64,000 bases of DNA from Coleofasciculus sp937127375. Its GTDB lineage: Bacteria; Cyanobacteriota; Cyanobacteriia; Cyanobacteriales; Coleofasciculaceae. The stretch's first letter is position 1. Every line of letters begins with the position of its first letter. A program made the position numbers and the translations under genes. Below, one piece after another: positions 52,683-61,461 of this stretch. The stretch lies in NCBI GenBank assembly GCA_040218875.1, contig JAVJQP010000013.1; one strand, given 5' to 3'. Under the pieces are notes generated by a model that was not told the origin of the DNA, ran no database searches, and saw only the letters and a program-made list of their open reading frames with translations.

Positions 52683-53684
52683 CTAGGCTTTGCTTTTTTC
52701 TGCATTATTAACATTTGTCGAACTATCAAAAGCCCTCATTGCCAACGCTTGAGACTGCTTTAGACTATCCTGCAACTGAGCATAGAGTTGATTGATTTGT
52801 TCAGTCTGCTTTTGAATTGTTTCTTCCAGAGACTGAACTTTGAACTCGTAACTTTGCTTGCTGGATTCCCATTCTTTATCCAGTAACTCGGCTTTAACTT
52901 TTGCATCTTGGTGAACGTCTTTAATCGCCTCTTCTCTGGCTTTCTTCACTGATTCCTCTAAGTCTTTGGGGAAGTTATCAACTTTTTGCTGATATTCTTT
53001 AAATAGGGGCTGGCGCTCTTGCAGAATCTTTTCCCGTTCCGACCAGTGTTTTTCTTTTTCTTGGTTGGCTTCGCGCAGTTCTCGTTCTTGGTTACGTTTT
53101 AAGGTTTCGTATTCATCAGCCTCAATTTTGCGCTGACGTTCTATTTGGTAAGTATAGTCAGATTCTTGCTGTTGTCGCTCTTTGGCTAATGATTCAGCTT
53201 CTTCCTGAACCTTCTGCTCAAATTCCGCCTGTTCTTTTAACCAGGATTTGTGCTTATCTGCTTTATCTTTCTCAATTGATTGACGCTGTTCTGTGGTGGT
53301 TTGTTCAAGACGTTTCCGGTTTTCTTGGTGTTCTTGGGTGAGAATATGCAAAGCGTCAGCGACGACACGAATTTGTTGCAAGTATTGTAATTGCTGCGTT
53401 TCTACCTGAATGGCTAACTTGAGTTGATCCCCTTTTTCCGATTCGCTGGTTAATTTTTCCGAGAGTTGATTAATAATTGTGCCAAAGTCTAATTGTAAAT
53501 CGGCTAATCCTTTGACAATACTATCAACGGTGTAGGTTGAGGCGACGTCTAGAACCTGTTGATTTTTCTGTTTTTCAGCTTCTTCTTCCTTCGTGGCGAT
53601 TTTGGAGTCAATGGTTTTGCGTTGGTTCAGGATTTGCTCAAAGGCTTTAAAAATTTGGTCTTTGCTGTCTTTAGTTGCAACCAC
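52683..53684 (-). CDS. Coiled-coil-rich protein
   Basis: The 333-residue protein starts MVATKDSKDQIFKAFEQILN and is mainly coiled coil (about 85-315). IVKGLADLQLDFGTIINQLSEKLTSESEKG and the C-terminal AMRAFDSSTNVNN correspond to segments of the neighbouring paralogue. Both lack membrane segments and enzymatic motifs. Probably they form hetero- or homopolymers. It is first in a likely two-gene operon with a duplicated palindrome between. Confidence 0.8.
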   Translation of the reverse strand: MVATKDSKDQIFKAFEQILNQRKTIDSKIATKEEEAEKQKNQQVLDVASTYTVDSIVKGLADLQLDFGTIINQLSEKLTSESEKGDQLKLAIQVETQQLQYLQQIRVVADALHILTQEHQENRKRLEQTTTEQRQSIEKDKADKHKSWLKEQAEFEQKVQEEAESLAKERQQQESDYTYQIERQRKIEADEYETLKRNQERELREANQEKEKHWSEREKILQERQPLFKEYQQKVDNFPKDLEESVKKAREEAIKDVHQDAKVKAELLDKEWESSKQSYEFKVQSLEETIQKQTEQINQLYAQLQDSLKQSQALAMRAFDSSTNVNNAEKSKA

Positions 53685-54077
53685 AATTAGTCTCCTTGTT
53701 CTTGATAACTTACATTAATCCGCGATCGCATGTTCCCTAGGTTAGCCTCTCAGGATTGAAATCGGGTGTGATCTAGGCGTCTCAGGTGGTTTACTCGACT
53801 CGCGATCGGCTAGTTCTTGTTTAGTACAAATGTACTATAAACAGTATAGTCAGATTCTTCTACAACTGTCAAGTTCAGCCAACAGGACTCAGACAGCGTA
53901 AATTAGAGGGATATTGAGAATTTGCCGAAATTTAGCAGATATAGCAGATTTGGTGGTTGATGAGGTACAGCTTTAAGCAAGATCCCCGACTTCTCTAAGA
54001 AGTCGGGGATCTATCTGTGTACCTCAATATCGTGTCCCTACTCTGAACCTATGGGTAAGTTCTAACTTAATAACGTT
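53685..54077. other. Intergenic region with the second GATCCCCGAC element
   Basis: The promoter of the coiled-coil pair should be at 53685-53850; GTACAAATGTACTATA near 53823 holds a short palindrome TAGTACAAATGTACTA that could be an operator. An 84-bp repeat at 53943-54026 matches 50581-50665. No gene is seen. Confidence 0.6.
53943..54026. repeat. 84-bp element with GATCCCCGAC/GTCGGGGATC hairpin, copy 2
   Basis: It runs from AGCAGATTTGGTGG to GTGTACCTCA as in the copy at 50581. The arms GATCCCCGACTTCT and AGAAGTCGGGGATC form a 14-bp stem here, longer than in the first copy. Confidence 0.9.
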
Positions 54078-54257
54078 TTAACGATGAGCATAAAGTCCTG
54101 GTGCATAGGCTTCTAACACTTTGCCCGTGCGGAAGCAATTAATCATCAAGTAATCACAGGCTGGACATTGAGTCTTAGATAAATTCGTTTTAAAACAGTA
54201 TTCTCGCTGCGCTTTACTTCCACAATTTGGACAATGTATTTCTTGTTTAATCTGCAT
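54078..54257 (-). CDS. Small zinc-ribbon protein
   Basis: The 59-residue product starts MQIKQEIHCPNCGSKAQREY and has a second pair in QCPACDYLMINC, giving a four-Cys zinc ribbon. It is basic at the end (AYAPGLYAHR). Such proteins are common in cyanobacteria and have been mislabelled as PriA because of the ribbon. The frame extends 14 codons upstream to another ATG, which is less likely. Confidence 0.78.
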   Translation of the reverse strand: MQIKQEIHCPNCGSKAQREYCFKTNLSKTQCPACDYLMINCFRTGKVLEAYAPGLYAHR

Positions 54258-54502
54258 TTTGTAACTGATTTTATGACAAAAAAGAATTGAACGTAACAAC
54301 TTAAATTAAATTTCCATGATTAAATTATGGCAAAGATTTAAACCGAAATTGGCTTTCTTAAGATTTACTTAATCTTTATTTAATCTTTACATTTGGCGAT
54401 TGGATTCTACCGTTGCCGATTCAGACAGACCCATCTATCGGGCGAGGGAGGTTGTTTCGGCGAATGTTAAGAATAGTAAATAGAACCAGGATAACTCAAG
54501 GC

Positions 54503-55750
54503 ATGAAAATCTTCATAACCATGGAAGCGCAACAACGCAGGAACCTACTCGCTCTCTTTGCGGCGGGTCTTCTGTTTTGGTCAAGTTTAGCTTCGATGCT
54601 ACCAGCATTACCCCCTTACATTGAAGACATGGGGGGAACCACGCAGCAAGTCGGGATGGTGATGGGCGGCTTTGCGATCGGGTTATTGGTGTTTCGACAA
54701 CGTTTAGGACATTTAGCCGATCAACATAGCCGTAAACTGGTGATCCTGATTGGTACGATTGTGGTGGCGATCGCACCGTTAGGGTATTTGTTGGCGGATT
54801 CGATTGCCTGGTTAATGGCAATCCGGGTCTTTCACGGGATTGGTTTAGCGGCATTTACGACAGGCTATATCGCCTTAGTGACCGATTTGTCACCCGTCGG
54901 TCAACGAGGAGAGTTAATTGGCTATATGAGTCTGGTGACGCCCTTGGGTATGGGATTAGGTCCAGCCTTGGGGGGATTGCTGGAGGCTCAAGCGGGTTAC
55001 ACCGCGTTTTTTCTATTTTCTGGGGGACTGGGTTTATTCGCGTTTGTTTGTGCTAGCCAGGTGAGGGAACCTGAGCGAATCCAGGGAGCAAAATCGAAAA
55101 CAGCTAAACTGACATTCAAAGGATTCTGGCAGCTATTGGTGAGTCCCCGGTTGCGGATTCCGGCTGTGGTGTTGCTTTTGGCTGGGTTGGCGTTTGGTGG
55201 GGTGAGTACATTTGCGGCGTTGTATATCCGAGCCACAAATGTCGATTTAAATCCGGGCTGGTTTTTCATGGCGGTGGCGATCGGGAGTTTCGGGATGCGT
55301 TTAATCGCGGGGCGGGCGTCTGATCGGTACGGGCGAGGCGTGTTTATTACCGGGAGTCTGATTGGCTATGGACTCGCCTTAACCCTGTTTTCTCAAGCGC
55401 AAACCCCACAAGCCTTTTTGGTGATTGGTCTGATTCAGGGAGCAGGGGCGGGGATTTTATTACCCTTGATGATCGCCTTAATTTCCGATCGCTCCGGTGC
55501 CCATGAACGTGGGCGCGTGTTCTCGGCTTGTATTGCGGGGTTTGATTTAGGGATTGCGATCGCAGGTCCGGTTTGGGGTACGATGGCTGAACCTCTGGGC
55601 TATCCCAGCATTTTTCTGGGTGCAGCGGGTTTGATTGTCTTAGCTGTGATTATTTTCACGACTCAATCGAGCAAAACCTTATCTCATTCCCTCAGATTTG
55701 CTGTAGGGCGGGAGCGAGATATTTATGTTTATCGAGAGGTCGAGTCTTAG
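54503..55750 (+). CDS. Major facilitator superfamily transporter
   Basis: From the ATG at 54503 the product has 415 residues and about 12 membrane segments. The loop 2-3 motif GxLAD-type reads FRQRLGHLADQHSRKLVI, and the repeated RLIAGRASDRYGRG appears in the second half. It is probably a drug or metabolite exporter (MFS_1). The frame reaches a TTG 30 codons upstream with no conserved features; a further ATG at 54521 is also possible. The C-terminal tail is short. Confidence 0.9.
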   Translation: MKIFITMEAQQRRNLLALFAAGLLFWSSLASMLPALPPYIEDMGGTTQQVGMVMGGFAIGLLVFRQRLGHLADQHSRKLVILIGTIVVAIAPLGYLLADSIAWLMAIRVFHGIGLAAFTTGYIALVTDLSPVGQRGELIGYMSLVTPLGMGLGPALGGLLEAQAGYTAFFLFSGGLGLFAFVCASQVREPERIQGAKSKTAKLTFKGFWQLLVSPRLRIPAVVLLLAGLAFGGVSTFAALYIRATNVDLNPGWFFMAVAIGSFGMRLIAGRASDRYGRGVFITGSLIGYGLALTLFSQAQTPQAFLVIGLIQGAGAGILLPLMIALISDRSGAHERGRVFSACIAGFDLGIAIAGPVWGTMAEPLGYPSIFLGAAGLIVLAVIIFTTQSSKTLSHSLRFAVGRERDIYVYREVES

Positions 55751-55774
55751 TGTTCCGGGTGCAGGAGAATGTAG

Positions 55775-55794
55775 AGACGTAGCATGCTACGTCT
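55775..55794. repeat. AGACGT..ACGTCT palindrome
   Basis: AGACGTAGCATGCTACGTCT, the same centre as the copy next to nifJ. It lies 25 bp after the transporter stop. Confidence 0.9.
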
Positions 55795-55818
55795 GGAAGC
55801 TGGGGAAGAGGATTACCA

Positions 55819-55880
55819 ATGAACCATGAACCATGAACCATGAACAATCAACAAATGACCAATGACCAATGACCAATGAC
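55819..55880. repeat. Heptamer repeats (ATGAACC, then ATGACCA)
   Basis: Three to four ATGAACC units are followed after a short gap by three to four ATGACCA units, the latter the same heptamer as at 10362. They are upstream of the LOG-family gene but do not overlap its start. Confidence 0.9.
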
Positions 55881-55920
55881 AAATCATTGATAAAATAGAG
55901 AGCCGTTAGTGAACGTAGCC

Positions 55921-56985
55921 ATGACTCCATCTCCTTCGTACTCTGATCCGCAGTTACTTAAGGGCGATTTAGCGGCACTTATCGAGCGACTGCCAAATCT
56001 GACTGATGAAAAATGGATTCAACGTGCTTTAGGCGTACTGGTGCGGCTGACTCAGGAGGAGATTGATCGCCTGGACTGGAAAATCCTCACGGCGACGTTA
56101 GAGGATATGGAATCTGCCTTTCAAGTATTCTATCCCTATCGTCACGTTCGCAAGGTGACGATATTCGGTTCAGCCCGGATTGACTCCCAAACACCTGAAT
56201 ATAAAATCGCTGCCGAGTTTGCCCGCTATGTAACCCAGCACGGTTTTATGGTGATGACAGGCGCTGGGGGTGGCATTATGGAGGCAGGGCATTTAGGTGC
56301 TGGTGCGAAAAATTCCTTTGGTTTGAATATTCAGCTTCCCTTTGAGGAAACGAATCCGTTTATTCAGGGAGATCCGAAACTGATTCGGTTTAAATATTTC
56401 TTTACTCGTAAACTATTCTTCCTTAAAGAAAGTGACGCGATCGCGCTTTTTCCTGGTGGCTTTGGTACACAAGATGAAGCGTTTGAATGCTTAACTTTAT
56501 GTCAGACAGGGCGACTTGAACCAGTGCCATTAGTCTTGATTGATCGCCCTGGTGGTACATACTGGCACGATTGGGATGCCTATCTTCGCAAGCATTTAAT
56601 TCAACGAGGGTTGATTAGCCCAGAAGATACGAGCCTGTATACGGTGACGGATAATCTGGATGTGGCTTACGAGGCGATTCATCGGTTCTACCGCGTCTAT
56701 CATTCTAGTCGTTATGTCGGCGATCGGTTCGTAATGCGGCTTAAATCAGAGTTGTCTGATGCTGAGGTTGCACAGCTTAATGCTGAGTTTAGCGATATTG
56801 TTGTCAAGGGTCAAATTGACAAAAGTAAGGCTTTGCCAGAAGAACTTCCGGATGAAACAGCGGATTTGCCCCGCTTGATTTTTTACTTTAATCGTAAAGA
56901 TTCTGGGCGTCTCTATCAACTGATCGCTCGAATTAGTCAAATGGCGGCTGCATCCCCAGAAACAACCCATCCTGAACGGAAATAA
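55921..56985 (+). CDS. LOG-family (lysine decarboxylase-like) Rossmann protein
   Basis: The 354-residue protein has the LOG core at about 80-250: VTIFGSARIDSQTPEY, then TGAGGGIMEAGHLGA, RKLFFLKESDAIALFPGGFGTQDEAFECL. PGGFGTxxE and the upstream Arg are the nucleotide-monophosphate-binding and hydrolysis residues of phosphoribohydrolases that free cytokinin-like bases or bases from AMP. It is longer than plant LOG by an N-terminal region of about 65 residues and a C-terminal one of about 90. The ATG is preferred over a GTG four codons earlier. Confidence 0.88.
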   Translation: MTPSPSYSDPQLLKGDLAALIERLPNLTDEKWIQRALGVLVRLTQEEIDRLDWKILTATLEDMESAFQVFYPYRHVRKVTIFGSARIDSQTPEYKIAAEFARYVTQHGFMVMTGAGGGIMEAGHLGAGAKNSFGLNIQLPFEETNPFIQGDPKLIRFKYFFTRKLFFLKESDAIALFPGGFGTQDEAFECLTLCQTGRLEPVPLVLIDRPGGTYWHDWDAYLRKHLIQRGLISPEDTSLYTVTDNLDVAYEAIHRFYRVYHSSRYVGDRFVMRLKSELSDAEVAQLNAEFSDIVVKGQIDKSKALPEELPDETADLPRLIFYFNRKDSGRLYQLIARISQMAAASPETTHPERK

Positions 56986-57310
56986 ATAGGTAGGTACAAT
57001 AAACGTTAAAGGCGGAGGTCGTCATTCGTCATTCGTCATTATCAATATATTTTTCAGAGAAAAAAGTATATTTATTTTTATTTTTAAAGCCAAATATTGC
57101 TTTTATTTTTCTTTTATTAATCTTTAAAATAACTTTATTAAAAGATGATGACATTTCATGTTTTGCTTGCCAGAATAGCTATTAGTGGTACCTGCGGATA
57201 GCACCACAAAAAATGTCCGAGCAAACATTATTGTAGCTACCAATTCCTGCTCTGAGAACAAATCCTTGCTTTTGTTCTTGCTCAATGCGCTCACTAATAG
57301 GAGTTAAAGA
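56986..57310. other. AT-rich promoter region of the cellulase gene
   Basis: GTCATTC occurs three times at 57020-57040. Long A/T runs follow. TAGGAGTTAAAGA before 57311 is a fair ribosome site. No gene or clear hairpin is seen. Confidence 0.5.
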
Positions 57311-60300
57311 ATGACTTTTGCTGTAGATTTTAACATTGCCAACGATTGGGGAAGTGGCTTTACCGCGAATCTAGAAATTGCCAACAATAGTTCCAGCAAT
57401 GTAAATGGTTGGACTCTGGAGTTTGAAGCTCCCTTTGAAATTACTAATATTTGGGGTGCGGAAATTGTTAGTCAAGAAGGCAACCTTTATACAGTTCGCA
57501 ACCTCAGCTATAACAGCACTCTAGCCGCTGACGGTACTGTCTCTTTCGGTTTCAACGGTAGTGGCGACAGTCTTGAACCCACTGGCTATAGTCTGAATGG
57601 AGAATCCATTGGCACGTCTCCATCCATACCGACGCTTTCTGTTGATAATGTAACGGTTACCGAAGGTGACAGTGGTACGGTTGCGGCTGACTTTGTCGTT
57701 AACCTGTCCGAAGCCAGTGACCAACCTGTAACAGTTGAGTATAGTACCGCTAATGGCACGGCGACGGCGGGTTCCGACTACACCGCTCAATCGGGTACAA
57801 TCACCTTTGCGGCGGGAGAAACCTCTAAAATTGTCAGTGTGCCTGTAATTGGGGACACGACGGTGGAGAGCAATGAAACCTTCAGACTTAACCTCTCCAA
57901 TCCCAGCAACGGAACGATTGCTGATGCTCAAGGGGTGGGTACGATTAGCAATGATGACTCCAGTACTCCTCCAGCCAATACCCCCCTCCGGATTGAAGCG
58001 GAAGACTATATCAGTTTCTTCGATAAAAGCTCAGGTAACACAGGGGGGGCGTTTCGCTCTGATGATGTAGATATCCAAGCCACTACGGATGTAGGTGGCG
58101 GCTACAATGTGGGCTGGATTCAGCAAGGGGAATGGTTAACCTACGATGCCAACATTCCTGAAGCTGGAACCTACGACATTGTTGCCCGTGTTGCCTCAGC
58201 GCAGTCAGGGACACGCAGTTTAAAGGTTTCGGTTGGGGGTGAAAGTGAAACCCTGAGCTTTGGCGGAACTGGGGGATGGCAAAATTGGACGGATGTGACG
58301 GCTCAAGGGGTGAATCTCAGCGCTGGGAGTCAGCAACTACGCCTGGATATGCTCTCCAACTCCTTCAATGTTAACTACATTGATATTATTCCCAGCAATA
58401 GTTCACCCACGCCACCAACCCTTTCAATTAATGATGTCAGCCTTACCGAAGGCAATAGTGGCACGAAAAATGCGACGTTTACCGTCAACCTCTCAGACGC
58501 GAGTACTCAAAGCGTCAGTGTGAATTACGCCACAGCCAATGACACCGCCATTGCTGGGTCTGACTATACTGCAAAATCCGGTACACTGAATTTCAGCCCT
58601 GGACAAACCAGCAAAACGTTCACCGTACCGATTATCGGTGACACCCTGGATGAGGCGAATGAAACCTTCAAGGTAAACCTCTCCCAAGCTAACAATGCTA
58701 CAATTGCCGATGGTCAAGGTGTTGGCACAATTATCGATAATGATGATTCTACCCCTGTCTTGTCACAGTTATCGATCAATGATGTCAGTGTCACCGAGGG
58801 CGATAGCGGTACGAAAAACGCGACGTTTACCGTCAACCTCTCAGCCGCGAGTACTCAAAGCGTCAGTGTGAATTACGCCACAGCCAATGACACCGCCATT
58901 GCTGGGTCTGACTATACCGCTAAATCCGGGACACTGAGTTTCAACCCTGGACAAACCAGTAAGACGTTTAGCGTACCCATCCTGGGTGACACAACGGTAG
59001 AAGGCGATGAAACCTTTAAGGTGAATCTCTCCCAAGCCAGCAACGCCACGATTGGAGACGGTCAAGGGGTAGGAACAATTCTCAACAACGATTCCTCCCA
59101 ACCCCCTCCTCAGCAAGGGGCTTTTAATTATGGGGAAGCGCTGCAAAAGTCTATCCTCTTCTACTATGCTCAACGTTCTGGTGACCTACCCGATACCAAT
59201 CCTCTCCCTTGGCGCGGTGATTCGGCTCTAAACGATGGCTCAGATGTGGGGGTTGACCTGACGGGCGGTTACTACGACGCAGGCGACCATGTTAAGTTCG
59301 GCTTACCCGGAGCCGCTTCAATGACGATGCTGAGTTGGGGCGCGGTTGAATACCAGGATGCTTATCAACAAAGTGGACAATTTGAAGAGATTCTGGACTC
59401 CATCAAGTGGGGGACTGATTACATCCTCAAAGCTCACGTCACCGATAGCCAAGGGACGCAAGCGTTTTACGGACAGGTTGGAGACGGTAACCTCGACCAC
59501 GCTTTCTGGGGCGCTCCGGAAGACATGACCATGGAACGACCCGCCTTTAAAATTGACCGTCAGAATCCTGGGTCTGATTTAGCTGGGGAAGCGGCGGCGT
59601 CTCTGGCGGCGGCTTCGATTGTCTTTCGAGGAGTAGACGAAGCCTACGCGGATACCCTGCTACAGAACGCCCAACAACTCTACGATTTTGCTGACCAATA
59701 TCGCGGCGTCTATACCGACGCGATTCCCGATGCGGGTCAATTCTACAATTCCTTCAGCGGCTTCCAAGACGAGCTAGTTTGGGGCGCGACTTGGCTGCAC
59801 AAAGCAACTGAGGCGGCGGGTAGTACAGATACGACCTATCTCAACAAAGCCGAAAGCTTATACCAGGGAATTGGTCCAGGATTCACGCAATCGTGGGATA
59901 ACAAATCTTATGGTTCGGCTATCTTGTTAGCTCAGGAAACGGGCAAATCTGAGTATAAAGGTGATGTGGAAGGCTGGTTAAACTCCTGGCTTCCCGGCGG
60001 TAGCACCCCAACCTATACCGATGGTGGACTCGCATGGTTGAGTCAGTGGGGTTCTCTGCGCTACAGCGCCAATACCTCATTCCTGGCTGGCGTCTACGCG
60101 GATACGGTGAATGACCCCAATGGTCAATACTCTGATTTTGCTGAGGGGCAAATTGACTATATCCTAGGCGATAATCCCCGCAACTTCAGCTATATGGTTG
60201 GTTTTGGTGAGGACTATGCGCTCAACCCCCACCACCGTGCGGCTTCTGGAGTGACGAATATTAGCGATTCTCGCGATAATCTACATACCCTCTACGGGGC

Positions 60301-60517
60301 GCTTGTTGGGGGTCCAGATTCTCCCAATGATTCGTCTTATGACGATGATCGATCGAACTTCATTACGAATGAAGTGGCGATGGACTACAATGCTGGCTTA
60401 ACCGGAGCATTGGCGAGAATGTACGGAGAATTTGGTGGAGAAACGCTCGATACTATTTCGGGAGTCAACCTGGGTGATTTGAGTGCGTTGACCGTTGCCG
60501 ATGTAGTCGCATCCTAA
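57311..60517 (+). CDS. Modular GH9 endoglucanase with CBM2, CBM6 and Calx-beta domains
   Basis: The 1068-residue protein has a CBM2-like domain at residue 1 (about 1-98), Calx-beta (about 108-213), CBM6-like LRIEAEDYISF.. (about 226-358), two Calx-beta repeats nearly identical to each other (about 371-477 and 487-592), and a GH9 catalytic domain (about 605-1040). In GH9, YYDAGDHVKFG supplies Asp656 and Asp659, and ITNEVAMDYNAG supplies the acid Glu near 1021, so it should cut beta-1,4-glucan. There is no signal peptide: CBM2 starts at Met1. Type I secretion from the C-terminal tail is an inference. Confidence 0.93.
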   Translation: MTFAVDFNIANDWGSGFTANLEIANNSSSNVNGWTLEFEAPFEITNIWGAEIVSQEGNLYTVRNLSYNSTLAADGTVSFGFNGSGDSLEPTGYSLNGESIGTSPSIPTLSVDNVTVTEGDSGTVAADFVVNLSEASDQPVTVEYSTANGTATAGSDYTAQSGTITFAAGETSKIVSVPVIGDTTVESNETFRLNLSNPSNGTIADAQGVGTISNDDSSTPPANTPLRIEAEDYISFFDKSSGNTGGAFRSDDVDIQATTDVGGGYNVGWIQQGEWLTYDANIPEAGTYDIVARVASAQSGTRSLKVSVGGESETLSFGGTGGWQNWTDVTAQGVNLSAGSQQLRLDMLSNSFNVNYIDIIPSNSSPTPPTLSINDVSLTEGNSGTKNATFTVNLSDASTQSVSVNYATANDTAIAGSDYTAKSGTLNFSPGQTSKTFTVPIIGDTLDEANETFKVNLSQANNATIADGQGVGTIIDNDDSTPVLSQLSINDVSVTEGDSGTKNATFTVNLSAASTQSVSVNYATANDTAIAGSDYTAKSGTLSFNPGQTSKTFSVPILGDTTVEGDETFKVNLSQASNATIGDGQGVGTILNNDSSQPPPQQGAFNYGEALQKSILFYYAQRSGDLPDTNPLPWRGDSALNDGSDVGVDLTGGYYDAGDHVKFGLPGAASMTMLSWGAVEYQDAYQQSGQFEEILDSIKWGTDYILKAHVTDSQGTQAFYGQVGDGNLDHAFWGAPEDMTMERPAFKIDRQNPGSDLAGEAAASLAAASIVFRGVDEAYADTLLQNAQQLYDFADQYRGVYTDAIPDAGQFYNSFSGFQDELVWGATWLHKATEAAGSTDTTYLNKAESLYQGIGPGFTQSWDNKSYGSAILLAQETGKSEYKGDVEGWLNSWLPGGSTPTYTDGGLAWLSQWGSLRYSANTSFLAGVYADTVNDPNGQYSDFAEGQIDYILGDNPRNFSYMVGFGEDYALNPHHRAASGVTNISDSRDNLHTLYGALVGGPDSPNDSSYDDDRSNFITNEVAMDYNAGLTGALARMYGEFGGETLDTISGVNLGDLSALTVADVVAS

Positions 60518-60620
60518 AGAAACAGGAGCAGAATAGGTGAACAATTATCCTGCTGCCAATTTAGTTTGATCAGAAGTAATTAATAGGGAAATTCTACCGC
60601 ACCGAGTCTTTAAAGTCAAT

Positions 60621-60651
60621 AGCTGCGTTTCTCAGGAGACGCGGCTTTTTC
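60621..60651 (+). terminator. Probable rho-independent terminator of the cellulase gene
   Basis: AGCTGCGT pairs with ACGCGGCT (one G-T wobble) around a short loop, followed by TTTTT. It lies about 100 bp after the cellulase stop. Confidence 0.6.
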
Positions 60652-60886
60652 CGTTACATAAGACCTACCCAGATTTGCCTAAAAGTGGACATTTCTGGCG
60701 CTTACTTCCAAGGGTTTCTCCGTATTATTCACTAGGGAAAGGTGCAAAATCTGATTAATGCATCCGGTTATCCATTGTATCTGTGCAATTGGGTAGATAT
60801 TTTATGGCATAATTAGGGATTATTATACCGTTGTCTAGATAAAATTAAGCAAATAGACCTTACAACTGTCTTTGGTTAAGTTAGCG

Positions 60887-61108
60887 ATGACAACAATTGG
60901 ATTTAAACGCATGAGACTAAAGTCCCATGCTCAGATTAAACGCTTGATTGATTTTCACGAGCAACGCATGAGGCAATTATCAAACACGGTTGATAAAAAA
61001 TATACCTGTCGATATTATGCAAATTCAGCCTTCTTGCTTTGTGCTGTGAATCCTCTCGGTTCCTGTGAAGGCTGTCACGAGTATGAACCGGAGGTAACTT
61101 CCGAGTAA
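60887..61108 (+). CDS. Small Cys-containing protein, DUF6464-like
   Basis: The 73-residue product has a basic helical N-terminus (FKRMRLKSHAQIKRLIDF) and a C-terminal CRYYANSAFLLCAVNPLGSC and CEGCHEYEPE set of four Cys that could bind zinc. This end matches what I recall of DUF6464 proteins of cyanobacteria. The ATG is preferred over a TTG five codons earlier. Function unknown. Confidence 0.7.
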   Translation: MTTIGFKRMRLKSHAQIKRLIDFHEQRMRQLSNTVDKKYTCRYYANSAFLLCAVNPLGSCEGCHEYEPEVTSE

Positions 61109-61461
61109 ATACTCATCCGTCATCGCAGCTACTTGGCAAGTTGGGATATTCTTTACTGTTCTATGTTCACTATTGGACTCAACTGATGTCCTAACCTTTA
61201 TGGCAACAGCAATACAAGTCTAAAGGCTAAAGCCTTTACTACAAACGTTCAACTTCAGTCCATTAAAAAACATTCCTTGGCTGAATATCGGTGGGTTACG
61301 GCGGATGTTTCACTAAATGGTTATTGCCTGAATTAAACGTCCGCCTAACCCACCCGACGAGATCGAAATTTCAATACCCTTGAGTTAGGGGGCAAACTTT
61401 GTAGGGCGCAAGGGTTGCGCCCCTATGTCAAATTGAGACGCTTCGTTTAATTGAATCTCGC
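61109..61461. other. Intergenic region with two small hairpins
   Basis: TAAAGGCT-AA-AGCCTTTA (61221-61238) and GGGCGCAA-GGG-TTGCGCCC (61404-61422) are perfect hairpins of dispersed-repeat type. The second is about 40 bp beyond the pepA stop. No gene is seen. Confidence 0.7.

Noticed and set aside
57521..57931. 136-codon frame antisense to the cellulase
   Set aside because: It mirrors Calx-beta coding sequence and reappears over the other Calx-beta copies, as a shadow would.
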